Source: Phytophthora colocasiae
Lineage: Eukaryota; Oomycota; Peronosporomycetes; Peronosporales; Peronosporaceae
DNA: 64,000 nucleotides
Reading direction: 5' to 3'
Assembly: GCA_018806915.1 (NCBI GenBank)
Contig: JAGKQI010000094.1
Location: forward strand, 186,001-250,000
Shown here: positions 33,278-43,714 of the stretch, one piece after another
How the letters are laid out: every line of letters begins with the position of its first letter
Numbering within the stretch: position 1 is the first letter of the stretch
Notes under the pieces: model-generated
The model's input: the letters and a program-made list of their open reading frames with translations, nothing else
What the model was told of the DNA's origin: nothing
Databases searched by the model: none
Position numbers and translations under genes: made by a program

Positions 33278-34202
33278 GATTGCAACAGCCTTGGGCACTC
33301 AGTGACTAGTGTTCCTTCGGCCGTGGTTCTTCAGCTGGTGTTTTGTTGACAGCGCAGATTGAGAAGTGAATGAGGCGAAGCTCCTCGCCTCAGCTCATGT
33401 CCAAAACTCTAGAGAAGATCCCTTTGATAAGATCTTCATTGATCCTTAAGGTTTGGGGCTACACTTGAGCCGTCATAGCCGCATATCGACGATCTAGTGT
33501 CCAAAGGGTCGGAGGATCCGAATGACCCGACGCCGATTGCCAAATGGACGGCCATAATAGAAGATCGTCTACGAACTGAAGCGACACAGTGACAGGGTAT
33601 CATGGCTCTCGAGACACAACGTCCACCGCACGCTTGAGTGACGTGCAAGGCGCATTGCCCGATCACTGGACCGGAACCTGCCATTCCGCATTGAGGTAAA
33701 AAATAATGTGACCATCACTCCTAGTTGAGTATTTTTGTAAAATTAAGAAACGTTTGTTAAAGTACAGTAGCTGATAGGGATGGTTTACTGTCCTTTGTTG
33801 CTCACCGGGAAACCGAGTCACTTCAACATGGACGCAAGTTGCATACCACTGGCTCCTCATCTGCATTTTCCGTTGCATTCTGTTGAGCGGATTGCAGCAG
33901 GCACCAGCACAATGGATCTGCTCGTCGGATCAAACTTACAACAATCGAAAACAATACATGGGCATCTATGGTCAGGAAACACTATCTTCAAGCCTTCACC
34001 AGTTGCACGCGGCTCGAAAATCAAACCCGACTAGCAAATTTACCTTTTCCACAACACGGCAATCAGCGGTACAAGCAGCAACCATGAATGTTGCCGGCTT
34101 TCTTCATATAACAGATTTATACAAACCTCTAGTGTTTGTCTGCATTATTCTCTTTCTTATTCGCACCAGCAAGTCATTTCCAGATTGCCAGCATCAGTGT
34201 TC
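33278..34202. other. Intergenic between divergent genes
   Basis: About 0.9 kb upstream of both flanking genes. No gene or repeat recognised; a leader exon of the downstream Cys/His gene could lie here. Confidence 0.4.
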
Positions 34203-34763
34203 ATGCAGTTTTCACTCAATAAGCTCTGTCTACGTGAAGATTGGGCGTTGCCTAGTTTCGGCACGATGTTTCCTGACGCAGCGAGTCGATTGACACCCGA
34301 TAGTTCATCCATTGACGCTTCAATGACGCTGGGTGGATTGCCACCACTACACCCGGACGACAAAGATAACGTCAAGATCGAATACGTTCCCAGTACTGAA
34401 GCTGCAGGTTCCAATGAGATTGTCACAGCCTTCGAAAGTCTCGACGCGGAAGTTGCAGAAGACACCAAGTTCGATATACCAGTACCTCCGGAAATTCAAT
34501 GTCGATATCGTCAAGGCAAGTGCTCCAAACCACGTACTTTGAAGAAGAACGGAATGATGCACAGCTATTGCGAATATCATCGACTACTCTCGGTGCGGAA
34601 CCAACGAGTCTTTGACCAGAAGAAGCGAAAGCAGCACCAAAGTCAACTCGAGGAACGTGAAAATCAGCCTAAACGTTTACGACCAACAGCAGAAAACGAC
34701 TCCAACAATCAACACATCCAGTTAGAACCCCCTCGTGTGAAGCGTAGACGTCGGACCGTGTAA
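34203..34763 (+). CDS. Small Cys/His-motif, Lys/Arg-rich protein (putative nuclear)
   Basis: About 186 residues from ATG 34203 (MQFSLNKLCLRED); the ATG at 34266 (MFPDAAS) is an alternative start. The first half is acidic and low in motifs. At ~110-145 there is a compact CRYRQGKCSKPR..HSYCEYHRLLSVRNQR motif (C-x5-C..C-x2-H). Similar modules occur in many uncharacterised oomycete proteins and suggest a small zinc-binding, possibly nucleic-acid-binding unit. It is followed by basic stretches (DQKKRKQH, PPRVKRRRRTV) that look like nuclear localisation signals. A role in transcription is inference only. Confidence 0.6.
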   Translation: MQFSLNKLCLREDWALPSFGTMFPDAASRLTPDSSSIDASMTLGGLPPLHPDDKDNVKIEYVPSTEAAGSNEIVTAFESLDAEVAEDTKFDIPVPPEIQCRYRQGKCSKPRTLKKNGMMHSYCEYHRLLSVRNQRVFDQKKRKQHQSQLEERENQPKRLRPTAENDSNNQHIQLEPPRVKRRRRTV

Positions 34764-34880
34764 GTTGCAACCCTTTTACAGGAGAATCTCATCAATTCAA
34801 GAAATTACAGCAGCAAGAACGATCAAAAACAGAAGAATCGCATTCATTTACTTACTGCGTTTCCTCCCATGTTCTAAAGC

Positions 34881-36050
34881 TTAGTCCACAATGACCGACC
34901 ACGGGTGCTCGCGACGGCCGTACTGGATGTCAGATAGCTCCTTCCACACACGCTCCGCCAGCTTACCAGACTTGCCATCCGTACCGTCAAGCGGGATGGC
35001 CAAGTCCTCATCCATGTAGTTGATCGTCGACACTGGTGACACAACAGCAGCAGTTCCCGAGCCGAAAATCTCGATGATACGGCCTTCCTTGCTGGCCTTC
35101 TGCACCTGCTTCATGGTGATGTTGCCTTCAGTGACCTTGAACTCGTTCCATTCGCGGGTGAGGTGCAGGATCGAGTCACGGGTGATACCAGGCAGAATGT
35201 CACCGCGAGAAAGCGGCGGGGTGATGAGTTCCTTCTCTCCCTGGTCGTTAATCCAGTGGATAAAGAGATTCATCGTGCCAACCTCCGTGATGTCATGGTC
35301 AGGGCCAAAGATCCACAGATTCTGCGAGTAACCCTGTTCACTAGCATCATACTGAGGCAGGATTCCAGGAGCGTAGTTCGCTCCAACCTTGTAACCTCCG
35401 GTGCCACCAGGCCAGGCACGGATGTAGCGGTCGTTAGCGCATAGCTTCACCGGGTTGAATCCCTCAGGGTAGTACGGTCCCACAGGAGACAAAATGATGA
35501 AGATCTTAGCATTCTCCGAAGCGGCAACACCAATGGAAGCCTGGGTGCTGATACCCGTAGGACGAATGTAGAGCGAGTATCCCTCACCCTTGGGCACCCA
35601 GTCCTTGTCCAGACGGATCAGCTCCTCCAGACACTTAGTGAGCTCGTCACCGTCGAATTCCGGTAGCAAAAGACGCTTCATAGAGCTGTTGAGACGCTTC
35701 ATGTTCATATCCGGACGGAAGAGACGGACGCGTCCCTCAGCGTCCACATACGCCTTCATACCTTCAAAACACTCCAGAGCGTAATGCAGCACGGCACTAG
35801 CAGGGTCCATTGCAATGGGTCCGTACGGGTGAATCACTGGGTTACCCCAGCCTTTGCCCAGTTCCCAGTCCACTTCCAGCATGTGGTCGGTGAACGTTTT
35901 GCCGAATTTGAGCTGCTCCTTGGGGAGTTTGGCCTTGGGATTGGTCGTACGCTCGATCTTGAGGTTGGCAGCCTGGATGTCGGCCCCAGTGGAGAAGGCG
36001 GCCGCTCGTGTGGACGTCATGCGGCTCAGAGTCTTGGCGCGTGCGAGCAT
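34881..36050 (-). CDS. BCAT: Branched-chain amino acid aminotransferase, mitochondrial type
   Basis: Class IV PLP aminotransferase that transfers the amino group between leucine/isoleucine/valine and 2-oxoglutarate. Recognised blocks: LHYALECFEGMKAY, RLFRPDMNMKRLN, SLYIRPTGI, the PLP lysine in GGTGGYKVGANYAPG, EVGTMNLFIHW, ITPPLSRGDILPGITRDS and FGSGTAAVVSPV. Length is normal for the eukaryotic enzyme. The N-terminus (MLARAKTLSRMTSTRAAAFS) is rich in Arg, Ala and Ser, as in mitochondrial presequences. An upstream in-frame ATG at 36098 would add 16 residues; I chose 36050 because the minus strand reads TCATTCCCGAAT, a near-match to the Inr, immediately after that upstream ATG. Confidence 0.95.
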   Translation of the reverse strand: MLARAKTLSRMTSTRAAAFSTGADIQAANLKIERTTNPKAKLPKEQLKFGKTFTDHMLEVDWELGKGWGNPVIHPYGPIAMDPASAVLHYALECFEGMKAYVDAEGRVRLFRPDMNMKRLNSSMKRLLLPEFDGDELTKCLEELIRLDKDWVPKGEGYSLYIRPTGISTQASIGVAASENAKIFIILSPVGPYYPEGFNPVKLCANDRYIRAWPGGTGGYKVGANYAPGILPQYDASEQGYSQNLWIFGPDHDITEVGTMNLFIHWINDQGEKELITPPLSRGDILPGITRDSILHLTREWNEFKVTEGNITMKQVQKASKEGRIIEIFGSGTAAVVSPVSTINYMDEDLAIPLDGTDGKSGKLAERVWKELSDIQYGRREHPWSVIVD

Positions 36051-36333
36051 TGAACGAGGAAGCTTGAGCACGAGGCGGCAGATTCGGGAATGACACATGC
36101 CACCGATTTAGCAGCTACATGGCAACAATTGGATACTTACTGAAGACATATAAGTTGATATTATACTTGAGTTTCGTAAGAGAGGATGAATAGACGAGGT
36201 GTCAGGAGATTTTTCTGGCTAGGATGCGCAAACAGGCGCGTCACCACTTGACTGACGTCACAAACTGATTGTGTCTCTTCATGTGCAATGCTTGACATGC
36301 CAGCTGTACCATTTCATTGCAATATAATATATA

Positions 36334-36396
36334 CAGAAGCCTTAATCTTACTTCAAGTCCCATATTATGGGACTTGAAGTAAGATTAAGGCTTCTG
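36334..36396. repeat. Perfect 63 bp palindrome
   Basis: Two 31-base arms (36334-36364 and 36366-36396) are exact reverse complements around a single central T. It lies between the BCAT start and the His-rich gene stop. No TIR or target duplication was recognised around it. Confidence 0.9.
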
Positions 36397-36476
36397 TCTG
36401 TGGGCTGGCACACTTCATGTGGCCCCAGCCCATTTATTTAGTTATTAGCAGCGTGATGTATCGGCGGTCTTGGGAA

Positions 36477-37160
36477 TTACGCTTCCTTTGATACTGGCTT
36501 GTCGTCATGGTGGGCAGAAGGAGTAGACGGCAATTGACCTGTCGATGCCGAATTTGTGGACTTGGCGGCATCCTTGGGTGCTTCTGCATGACCATCTTCC
36601 TTTGTAGCATGCACCTCCGCTTTAGTTTCACCCTCTTTGTGAGCATGAGCCTCGTCCTTCTTATGCTCATGGTGTTCGTGGTGGTGCTCACCTTCCTTGT
36701 GGCAATGCTCACCGTTGTGGTGTTCACTTTCTTTGTGGTGGTGTTCACCGTCCTTGTGGTGACCATGTTCTCCATCTTTGTGTTCGTGGTGGTGGTCATG
36801 AGCGTGTTCTCCGTCTTTGTGCTCGTGGTGTTCATGAGCATGATGTCCATCTTTGGGCTCGTGGTGGTGACTGTGGGCGTGCTCTTCCTCTTTGTGGTGG
36901 TGCTCGCCTTCTTTGGGGCAGTGTTCTCCATCTTTGTGGGCGTGCTCGCTCTTGTGTTCTCCATCGTGAACTGCACCATTCTCAGTCGTCACACCCTTGT
37001 GGTGGGCGTCACCTCCAGCAGGTGGAGCACCATCAGCCCAGATACCCTTGAGCTTGGAGAACTTCTCCGCATCATCTGCTCCCGACTCCATGATAGCTTT
37101 CGACTGCAGAAACTTGCTCTCATCGTAAGGCGTGCTCTCAATTGATCCTCCAGCGCCCAT
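36477..37160 (-). CDS. His-rich, predicted N-myristoylated metal-binding protein
   Basis: 227 residues, one exon. The N-terminus MGAGGSIES fits an N-myristoylation signal (Gly2, Ser6), which would place the protein on the cytosolic face of a membrane. From residue ~50 to ~185 it is built of imperfect short repeats such as HKDGEH, HHKEGEHHH and HEHKDGEHAHDHHH, with His around a third of residues and the rest mostly Glu, Lys, Asp and Gly. Such runs bind Zn, Ni or Cu. The tail is Ala/Ser/Lys-rich. The low complexity also opens a long antisense frame, which I regard as a shadow. Function as a metal buffer or chaperone is inferred from composition. Confidence 0.75.
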   Translation of the reverse strand: MGAGGSIESTPYDESKFLQSKAIMESGADDAEKFSKLKGIWADGAPPAGGDAHHKGVTTENGAVHDGEHKSEHAHKDGEHCPKEGEHHHKEEEHAHSHHHEPKDGHHAHEHHEHKDGEHAHDHHHEHKDGEHGHHKDGEHHHKESEHHNGEHCHKEGEHHHEHHEHKKDEAHAHKEGETKAEVHATKEDGHAEAPKDAAKSTNSASTGQLPSTPSAHHDDKPVSKEA

Positions 37161-37702
37161 GACTTCTGTTTGAAGCGGAGTTTACTGCGAGGACCTGGGC
37201 AAAACGTTGAATGGAACAGTGAGCGGCTCCTCCATCTCCTTCCCGACGTGATAACCGCTGGGGCTTCGCATACGTATTGAGAGTTTGAGAGCGGAAATAG
37301 GTGTCGAAGGAGCCTTGACGTAGTTTCTTGTCGGCTTCAGACTACCTGCCAGCAATCAAAACCATCTATCATTAGCATCTAAAACAGTCACGACGAGTCT
37401 CTGGGCGATGTCGACCCACAAGGTCAGCCAAAATGCCATTACGGTTAATCTAAAGAAGCAACTCAAGCCCATGCAGTTCACTGCTACGTAGTTGCTACTG
37501 CTTGTCCAGGCTATGCTCTCTTTTGCATCAAAACAATTTGATGCGATGAGCGATAATTTGTATACTTAAGTGAGGAGACATTGATAATTAAGTGAGGAGA
37601 AATTGATACTTACAGTGGAAATTCGCGTTGAAGTAAATGAAGTTTTGATGAGCGAATTCTCTAAATTGTTTAGATGAGCGATTTTTTCGTCAGAGAACTC
37701 CT
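37161..37702. other. Intergenic
   Basis: About 540 bp. A short near-duplicate TAAGTGAGGAGA..TTGATA occurs twice around 37567-37612. No gene recognised. Confidence 0.4.
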
Positions 37703-40700
37703 CTACACGTCTAAAATGTACGCCAGCAACTCTGGTGACTGTTGTCGTAGCGAAATAGCAAAAATGGTAGCCATTGTTGATCCCACAAGCCATGTAATTG
37801 AAGCTGCGAGGTGGAAAGTCAACGCATTGAGCGCCACTGAGCTGCCATTTAACTCTTTCACCACCCCACGCAACGTCACATTGATGTAAATTGCAACCGC
37901 AGCAGCCACAAAATGCACAAGAATGTGACGATAAATGCGCAAAATACTCAGCTTACAGATGCCCAATTGGTCCTGCCGTTGCTCCACCTTCGTAACCAGA
38001 GCTTCGCGTTGTGCTTGGAGCCCAAACTCGCCCTTCTCAGCCAGATCCAATACGTCCTCCGATATTTCGTCCCGTGATGTCCGTTGTCGCTCCAAACGCG
38101 TCTCGAAGAACCGTCCTGCTGCGCTTCCGAGGCTGTAGACGCAGTAGATGAACCACAACGACAGTACGAGTAAAAGCACGGATAAATCCGTATGAGTCGA
38201 CATTTCGAGCGTTTGGTTCTTCGTAATTGCAGCCTTCTGCACGTAGTAGAACGTGTGAAGAGCTGCCCCACCCACTGCACATAGTAACGCAGTTAATGCG
38301 ATCGAAGGGAGAACGAAAACTACCCGTCGAATGAAATTCGTGCCGCTGGTCGGGAACGCGAAGAGAAGAAGATGGAACGTCACACCTCGAAAGAGATTGA
38401 ACGTCGTCGTTGCAGCCAGAGCGATCAACAGTTGAACGGGATTCGAGAACTTCGAGTGGATGGCAAACGGGTCGATACTTAGTGCTAATTCGTCGAAACT
38501 CAGGGTCTTCTGGTTCAAGAGACAGTAGAAATCGAACCGGTTTAGCAATGACGCGTAGCTTACCAGTGTCATGAACGTCACTATGAGAGCCCAACCCATA
38601 GCTACTGCTAGATGTCGTCGCATGACACGCTCTTGTTGATATTCCTTGAGATCTATAAAGCTGAAAACAAGTAAAACCATTAGAATAAGTTTAAACGATT
38701 CAGCAACAAGTAACGTACTCGTCTTGTAGCGCAGATAACTTCGAACGTAAGCACCGAAGTGCTAACAGAGCAGAACAACCAGTAAGGATCGCCTTCGATA
38801 CGAGTAAAGCCATAAGCCAAGCACGATCGGTTGCCATAATATCCGAGGAAATCACCAAATACGATGAGTTCGCGTTTTCTAGATGAGCCTGCTGGCAAAG
38901 ACTCCAGTCTACCTCTTGACTAGCGTACATAGCGATCATGTGCTCGTCATTTAGCAGCAAATCAGGCGCAGTTTCTTCGTACAATGTCATCATTTCATCC
39001 ATTTCCACCATTAACCCAAAGAAAAACCAAGCGTAAATCAACAATTCCGCTGCTAAATTGAGGTAATAACCCAGAAGTTCCAGCCACGTACTGCTGAGTG
39101 GAGCAGTAAACGCTGGCTTCCCGTCCACCATCAGTGCATGAGTGCAAACCTCAGCGAAAACATCGTTATTACCACCGTTTATCCGCACTGCAACCTTCTC
39201 ATCTCGATGAATCCACGCGACTTCTCCATCTAACTTGGAGACCTCTTTACATGGTCCTTCCACGATCATTTCCACTTCAGTTCCAATTCGTAAACGACGA
39301 AGTGACAGTCGAACTCGATCACTTAGTACATTCTTCTCCTTTCGTCCATCTTCGTATCGGATAGTATACGTTTTCTCCATTTCATTCGAACTTAAAATTG
39401 ATCCAAGGAATACTTTTGCTCCATTTGAGACTTCCACTGCACTCCCAACCTTGAACATTCCTGCAGGAAGTTGAATTGACGGTAGTGATACACCGTCAAG
39501 TACTCCATCAAGCACTCCACTAAACGGCATTCGAAAGAATCTGGCTTGGATGTCGGAATTCTTCACTTCTTCTCGCTTACTATCACCGTCTGGACCAAAA
39601 TACTCCACAATACAGCACGCATTCGACTTTGCCTTCATAATGACAGCGTCTTTCCACATTACGCGACCAGTGTCCTTATCAAGTCGACGGAAACGGATAT
39701 TCATTCCTCTGCGAAGTATTGGGGCGGAAAAGAGCGAGAAACTCGGTAAACCCGGCATTCCGTTCCAACTTGGGAGGGAATAGTCGATCCACGGCACAGC
39801 ACGAAGTCGCCCCACAGAAAGTTGTTTGATCATTGTTCCATCCAGCAAATCTTCGACATCGTAAAGGGTTTTACCAGTGCTTTTCGACGCTTTCAGCACA
39901 ATTCCTTTACGTTCCGTGCCATCTTTCGTGCGATAATACACATGCGCATTGAGTTGGAATGGCACAAAGTTCCGGTTTGTTCCGAACCACCGGCCAAATG
40001 TCGTAGCTGGGCGAACAACGTCCAAAGAGATTCGTTTCGACACTCTCTCACTGTCGCTTTCGTGCCCCACGTCACACATCCGCTGCTCCCGATTCAACGT
40101 TTTGATACGTCCACGCCGGATCCGCCCGCTTTTGTCTTCGAACTCGACCAGTTGATTCAGTCTCAGCTGCGACAACCCAGCGCCAGTTCTTCCATGTCGA
40201 ATTCGAACGCTATCATCGCTATCATCGTCACTTGTCACCAGTTCTCGTTTCCTTTTGTCACTTCTCGACTTTCTCTTCCTTATGGCTCGTTTCTCATCTT
40301 CATCACTGTCCTCGTCACTGTCATTTTCATCTTCTCTGCTCTTCTTCTTCTTGCTTGGAGATGATCTCTTACCGATCTTGATCTCTCGTCTCTCCACGTT
40401 CTTCATTTCTTCTTCTCCTTCCAATTCCACGTCGTATTTACCGTTACTACGTATTCTTCGGATTCGACCGTCGCACCATTCTCCTTTTTCATTCTTCACG
40501 TGCACCACTGAATCCACTTCAAGCTCCGTGTCTTCTTCTTTATCGTGTCGTTTACGAATCTTCGCAGATTGAATGCGGTCTTTTGACACGTTCTTCTCCA
40601 CTTTCCCTGTGTCTTCGTACTTCACAGTATAGTCACCATTACGATGTTGACGAACAATCGTTGCATCAAGCAAGTCCCCATCATCACTGCGTACACGGAC

Positions 40701-40757
40701 CTCTGCTCCTTCTTTAAGCGGAGCCTTGCGGTCACTCTCACTCCCATCTGAGCCCAT
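37703..40757 (-). CDS. Tudor/SH3-like repeat protein fused to multi-pass membrane domain
   Basis: Two exons, 40757-38719 and 38660-37703, joined across a 58 nt intron in frame (LQD/DFIDLKEYQQ). The N-terminal ~520 residues hold several ~50-residue Tudor-like beta-barrel repeats, e.g. EGAEVRVRSDDGDLLDATIV, DSVVHVKNEKGEWCDGRI and NQLVEFEDKSGRIRRGRI, with a basic/acidic KR- and DSDED-rich linker. The C-terminal part has six or more hydrophobic segments (e.g. LELLGYYLNLAAELLIYAWFF, LAVAMGWALIVTFMTLVSYA, VLPSIALTALLCAVGGAAL). Chromatin-type readers are not normally membrane-embedded, so the role is unclear. The splice supports one gene, not two. The next gene is divergent, with a 131 bp gap. Confidence 0.78.
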
Positions 40758-40888
40758 GATCTACTTTCTCGTTGTGGTGGACGTGATCATACTTTACCAT
40801 TCCCTATTTCCGACCGCATTCCAACCGCCCGATGTCTTCAGAAATAGTGTAGCAGAGTCCCAGCTCACAAATAAAAACACCTCAAACC

Positions 40889-41953
40889 ATGGGAGGCTTC
40901 GCTTCCCATGAGCTTCTCACCTACCAGGCCGAAGGAGAACCTTCATCTGATACGGATTACCGAGGTTCTCTTCGAATGATCACGGGGATGTTAACACGAC
41001 AGCACGCAGTGAAGAAACACCGAGGTAAACTACTCTGTCTCGGACTGGATAATGCCGGCAAGTCGACACTTGTGAATCACCTTTCTCGAATCTCCATCGG
41101 TGATGATTTAGCTCTTTACACTGCCCAAGGACTCGAATTACCGTTGTATTTGTATCCGGATCCCACTCGAACAGTGCAGACGGCCAGTTATCGCATTGAG
41201 AGCAGTGACAAGTATCTCCAACTTGTTGATCCTCCAGGGCGTCGGACTTGTAGAGCGAAATGGTACAGTTTCACCGGTGATTCATCGACTTTTACTGGTA
41301 GTAGCAACAACCTGAATCTCCCACCCGCAGTTTCCAATACGTTCCAGAATACCCTCCCGATTGTTGCAGTGCTGTTCATCGTAGACGCTACAGACTCCAC
41401 ACGATTCCCTATCGTCGCCACTGAACTTGTCCGCTTCCTAAAACACAGATCCAAGCTCAAGACGTTCACCAATTCCCAGTTTTTCCTCATTTTCAACAAA
41501 ATTGACCATTTCCTGCCTCCATTACCCGCTGAAACTCCAGAAGAGCCACAATCCAAAGAGTACCAGCAACTTCTGAACAACCACAAACAGCAGCAACGTG
41601 CAGCGTTAAGGGAAGCACGTCGAGAGCTCCAAAAATGTGTCGACTACGAATTAAGAATGGACCAACGTCATCACCCGGTCACTTCCAAAGTGGCAACTGC
41701 TACGGCCTCAGCGTCATCTTCCAGGACGAAAGCTTTTCTGTTTGCAGCTCCTGCGGCTGTAGCTGCCGAATTGAGACCAACCAATCCAGGACGACGGAAT
41801 AGTCACTCTTCCGGTGCTTCAACTGCTACCAATTCTTCCATAGTTTCTTCTCTCTTTACCAACGTCTTTGAATGCTGCGCGCAAGATCGAGAGAGTATTC
41901 GTTTGCTCCGTAGCTGGTTGAACGAGGAGCTCAGGAAACCTTCACCTCCCTGA
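40889..41953 (+). CDS. Arf / SR-beta-like small GTPase
   Basis: 354 residues, one exon, start MGGFASHE. The P-loop is GLDNAGKSTLVNHL, the switch II region LVDPPGRRTCRAKW (D-x-x-G) and the base-recognition motif IFNKIDHF (NKxD). These fit an Arf-type GTPase, closest in style to the signal-recognition-particle receptor beta subunit or an Arl protein. Gly2 with Ser6 could be myristoylated, as in Arf. It is longer than typical Arf (about 180) because of Ser-rich and Gln/Arg-rich insertions after the NKxD motif. The exact subfamily is uncertain. Confidence 0.72.
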   Translation: MGGFASHELLTYQAEGEPSSDTDYRGSLRMITGMLTRQHAVKKHRGKLLCLGLDNAGKSTLVNHLSRISIGDDLALYTAQGLELPLYLYPDPTRTVQTASYRIESSDKYLQLVDPPGRRTCRAKWYSFTGDSSTFTGSSNNLNLPPAVSNTFQNTLPIVAVLFIVDATDSTRFPIVATELVRFLKHRSKLKTFTNSQFFLIFNKIDHFLPPLPAETPEEPQSKEYQQLLNNHKQQQRAALREARRELQKCVDYELRMDQRHHPVTSKVATATASASSSRTKAFLFAAPAAVAAELRPTNPGRRNSHSSGASTATNSSIVSSLFTNVFECCAQDRESIRLLRSWLNEELRKPSPP

Positions 41954-41982
41954 AACAATAAAATGATTTTATATTATTTTTG

Positions 41983-42243
41983 CTATTCCCCGTCGGACTC
42001 GTCGTAATCATCATCTTCTTCTTGAAAAGGATTCTTGTCTGCTTTATTTTCTTCTTTTTGTTCTTCTTTTGAAATCTCTTCTTCTAGAGCGCGGAGAAGC
42101 TCCGTCTCTGGATCTGCCAATGATGGAGCGAGTGTCTTGACTGGGGAAGCACTTTTACGTGGTCGTTTAGTCAAATGATCGTCTGCCTTGTGCACAGGAA
42201 TGTTGAAAGAAGAAGAGGTGGCTGTGCGCTTCTTGTTATTCAT
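41983..42243 (-). CDS. Small hypothetical charged protein
   Basis: 86 residues starting MNNKKRTATSSSFN, with a basic patch (KRPRKSASPVK) and a very acidic C-terminus (EEDDDYDESDGE). It is convergent with the GTPase gene, with 29 bp between stops. It could be a nuclear protein. No family recognised; the coding call rests on composition and position. Confidence 0.5.
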   Translation of the reverse strand: MNNKKRTATSSSFNIPVHKADDHLTKRPRKSASPVKTLAPSLADPETELLRALEEEISKEEQKEENKADKNPFQEEDDDYDESDGE

Positions 42244-42420
42244 TTCTTTAAGGCAAATAGAAATAGTGACATGTCATTCTTTTTACTTTCTTCTTTTCTT
42301 CTTCTTTTTAAGAAAAAGAATTCGATTCGATTGAACGGAAAATTGTTGTGGTATTTGCCGTAAAACATTATTAACCGTTCGATGGTTGTGTACTACCGTA
42401 GTAGCAGTCATTGTAGTTGT

Positions 42421-43714
42421 TTAGCATGCCTTGCCCTCGGATCCATCAGCAGGAATGTACCAGCAGTGCTTGGTCTCCACTCCACCAATCGTCGTGTCCG
42501 CCCAGTTCTCCGTGAAGTTCCACTTATTGTCCGACGTGTGATACTGTAGCTTGAGCCAGTCCTTGGACGCTTGCAACGAGAAGAAACCGTATTCCGTAGG
42601 ACTGTACTCCCACACCTTCTTGACGTACTTAGCGGCGTAGTCTTGGATAGTACCAGCCTTACCCTTTTGACGACCACCTCCAGCTCCATTCTCGACGAAA
42701 TGGACACCCAGCGACTCCGCGTAGTCGTGCTTTTCAGCGTGAGTGTGACCATGCAGATAGACGCGAACACCAGACTGTCTCAACGCGTCGAACCACTTGT
42801 TCATTCCAGTCTCGTAGAAGTGATCGTACGGGTTGAAGTGGCTGTTGACGATCTTCCACGTTGCAGTGGACTTCTTCACTTCTTGAGCCAAACGAGCACG
42901 GGATTCACTGCCCCATTCATTGAATTTGGCCATACAGGTATCAAACAGGGTCTTGTTGCCTCCAAAACAGTATTTATCTTCCCGAGTAACGGTGTTGCAG
43001 CCACCACTGTCCGTCTTGGCGTATCCGTAGCATTGGCAGCAGACGAGTTCAGCTCCGTGGACCTCTGCGTCATTTGTCTCGACGTTGAAGATATCGATGC
43101 TCACTCCAGTTGCTTTGTCTTCGATACGGTAGACGTAGAAGTGGTCTTCCATGTGCCAGCGGTTGTCGTTGGGGCTCGTGTATTCCCTTTGCCACTTGAG
43201 TTTATTGTCCAGACCTTGGAAGAGCTCCTCCGTGTTGTTGCACGGTACAAGCTTTTGTCCACTGCTGCAGATGTAATCTGAGCCACCGTAGTCGTGGTTG
43301 CCCATTACGTTAACCCACGGGACGTTCTTGATGTTCTCTCCGTCGTACTTGGCTTCAAACGAGGCTTGGAAACGGCTATCACGCTCTTCTAGGAAGTTGA
43401 TGCCGTTCCAGTACAAGCTGTCACCGTGACCGAGGACAGCCTTGGGCTGCAGACTTGTACCAGCTTGGATGTTCATCAGAGTGGCCACCACTTCTTGGGC
43501 GTTGAGGTCCATGTTGCCGTAATTACTGTTACAGCACGAGCCCTTGTACGTCGTAGCACCCCAATCACCAGTAGCAAAGGCCGACAGCACGTAGTTAGCA
43601 GAAGCTGGGTCAGTCGGTGCTCCTACCGTTAGGCCTGCGTTTACCACCAACGAGCTGGAAACGGCGACTTGGCCCAGTACAACCACAGAGCTGAGAGTTT
43701 TGGCGTTCAGCATG
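42421..43714 (-). CDS. Secreted purple acid phosphatase (calcineurin-like)
   Basis: About 430 residues from ATG 43714 (MLNAKTLSSVVVLGQVAVSSS), with a hydrophobic N-terminus suitable as a signal peptide. The metallophosphoesterase motifs are in order: ATGDWG, LGHGDSLYWNG, VMGNHDYG, VNSHFNPYDH and LHGHTHAEKHDY, giving the dinuclear metal ligands Asp, Asp, Tyr, Asn and three His of the tartrate-resistant acid phosphatase type. It removes phosphate from small esters or proteins outside the cell or in vacuoles. Numerous Cys residues and NxT/NxS sites agree with secretion. The open frame extends to 43938, but the extension is Lys-rich and lacks a signal peptide, so I chose the internal Met. Confidence 0.9.

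Noticed and set aside
36507..37145. 212-codon plus-strand frame, hydrophobic, looks like a membrane protein
   Set aside because: It is the antisense of the His-codon repeats (CAC/CAT read as GTG/ATG), so the hydrophobicity is an artefact.
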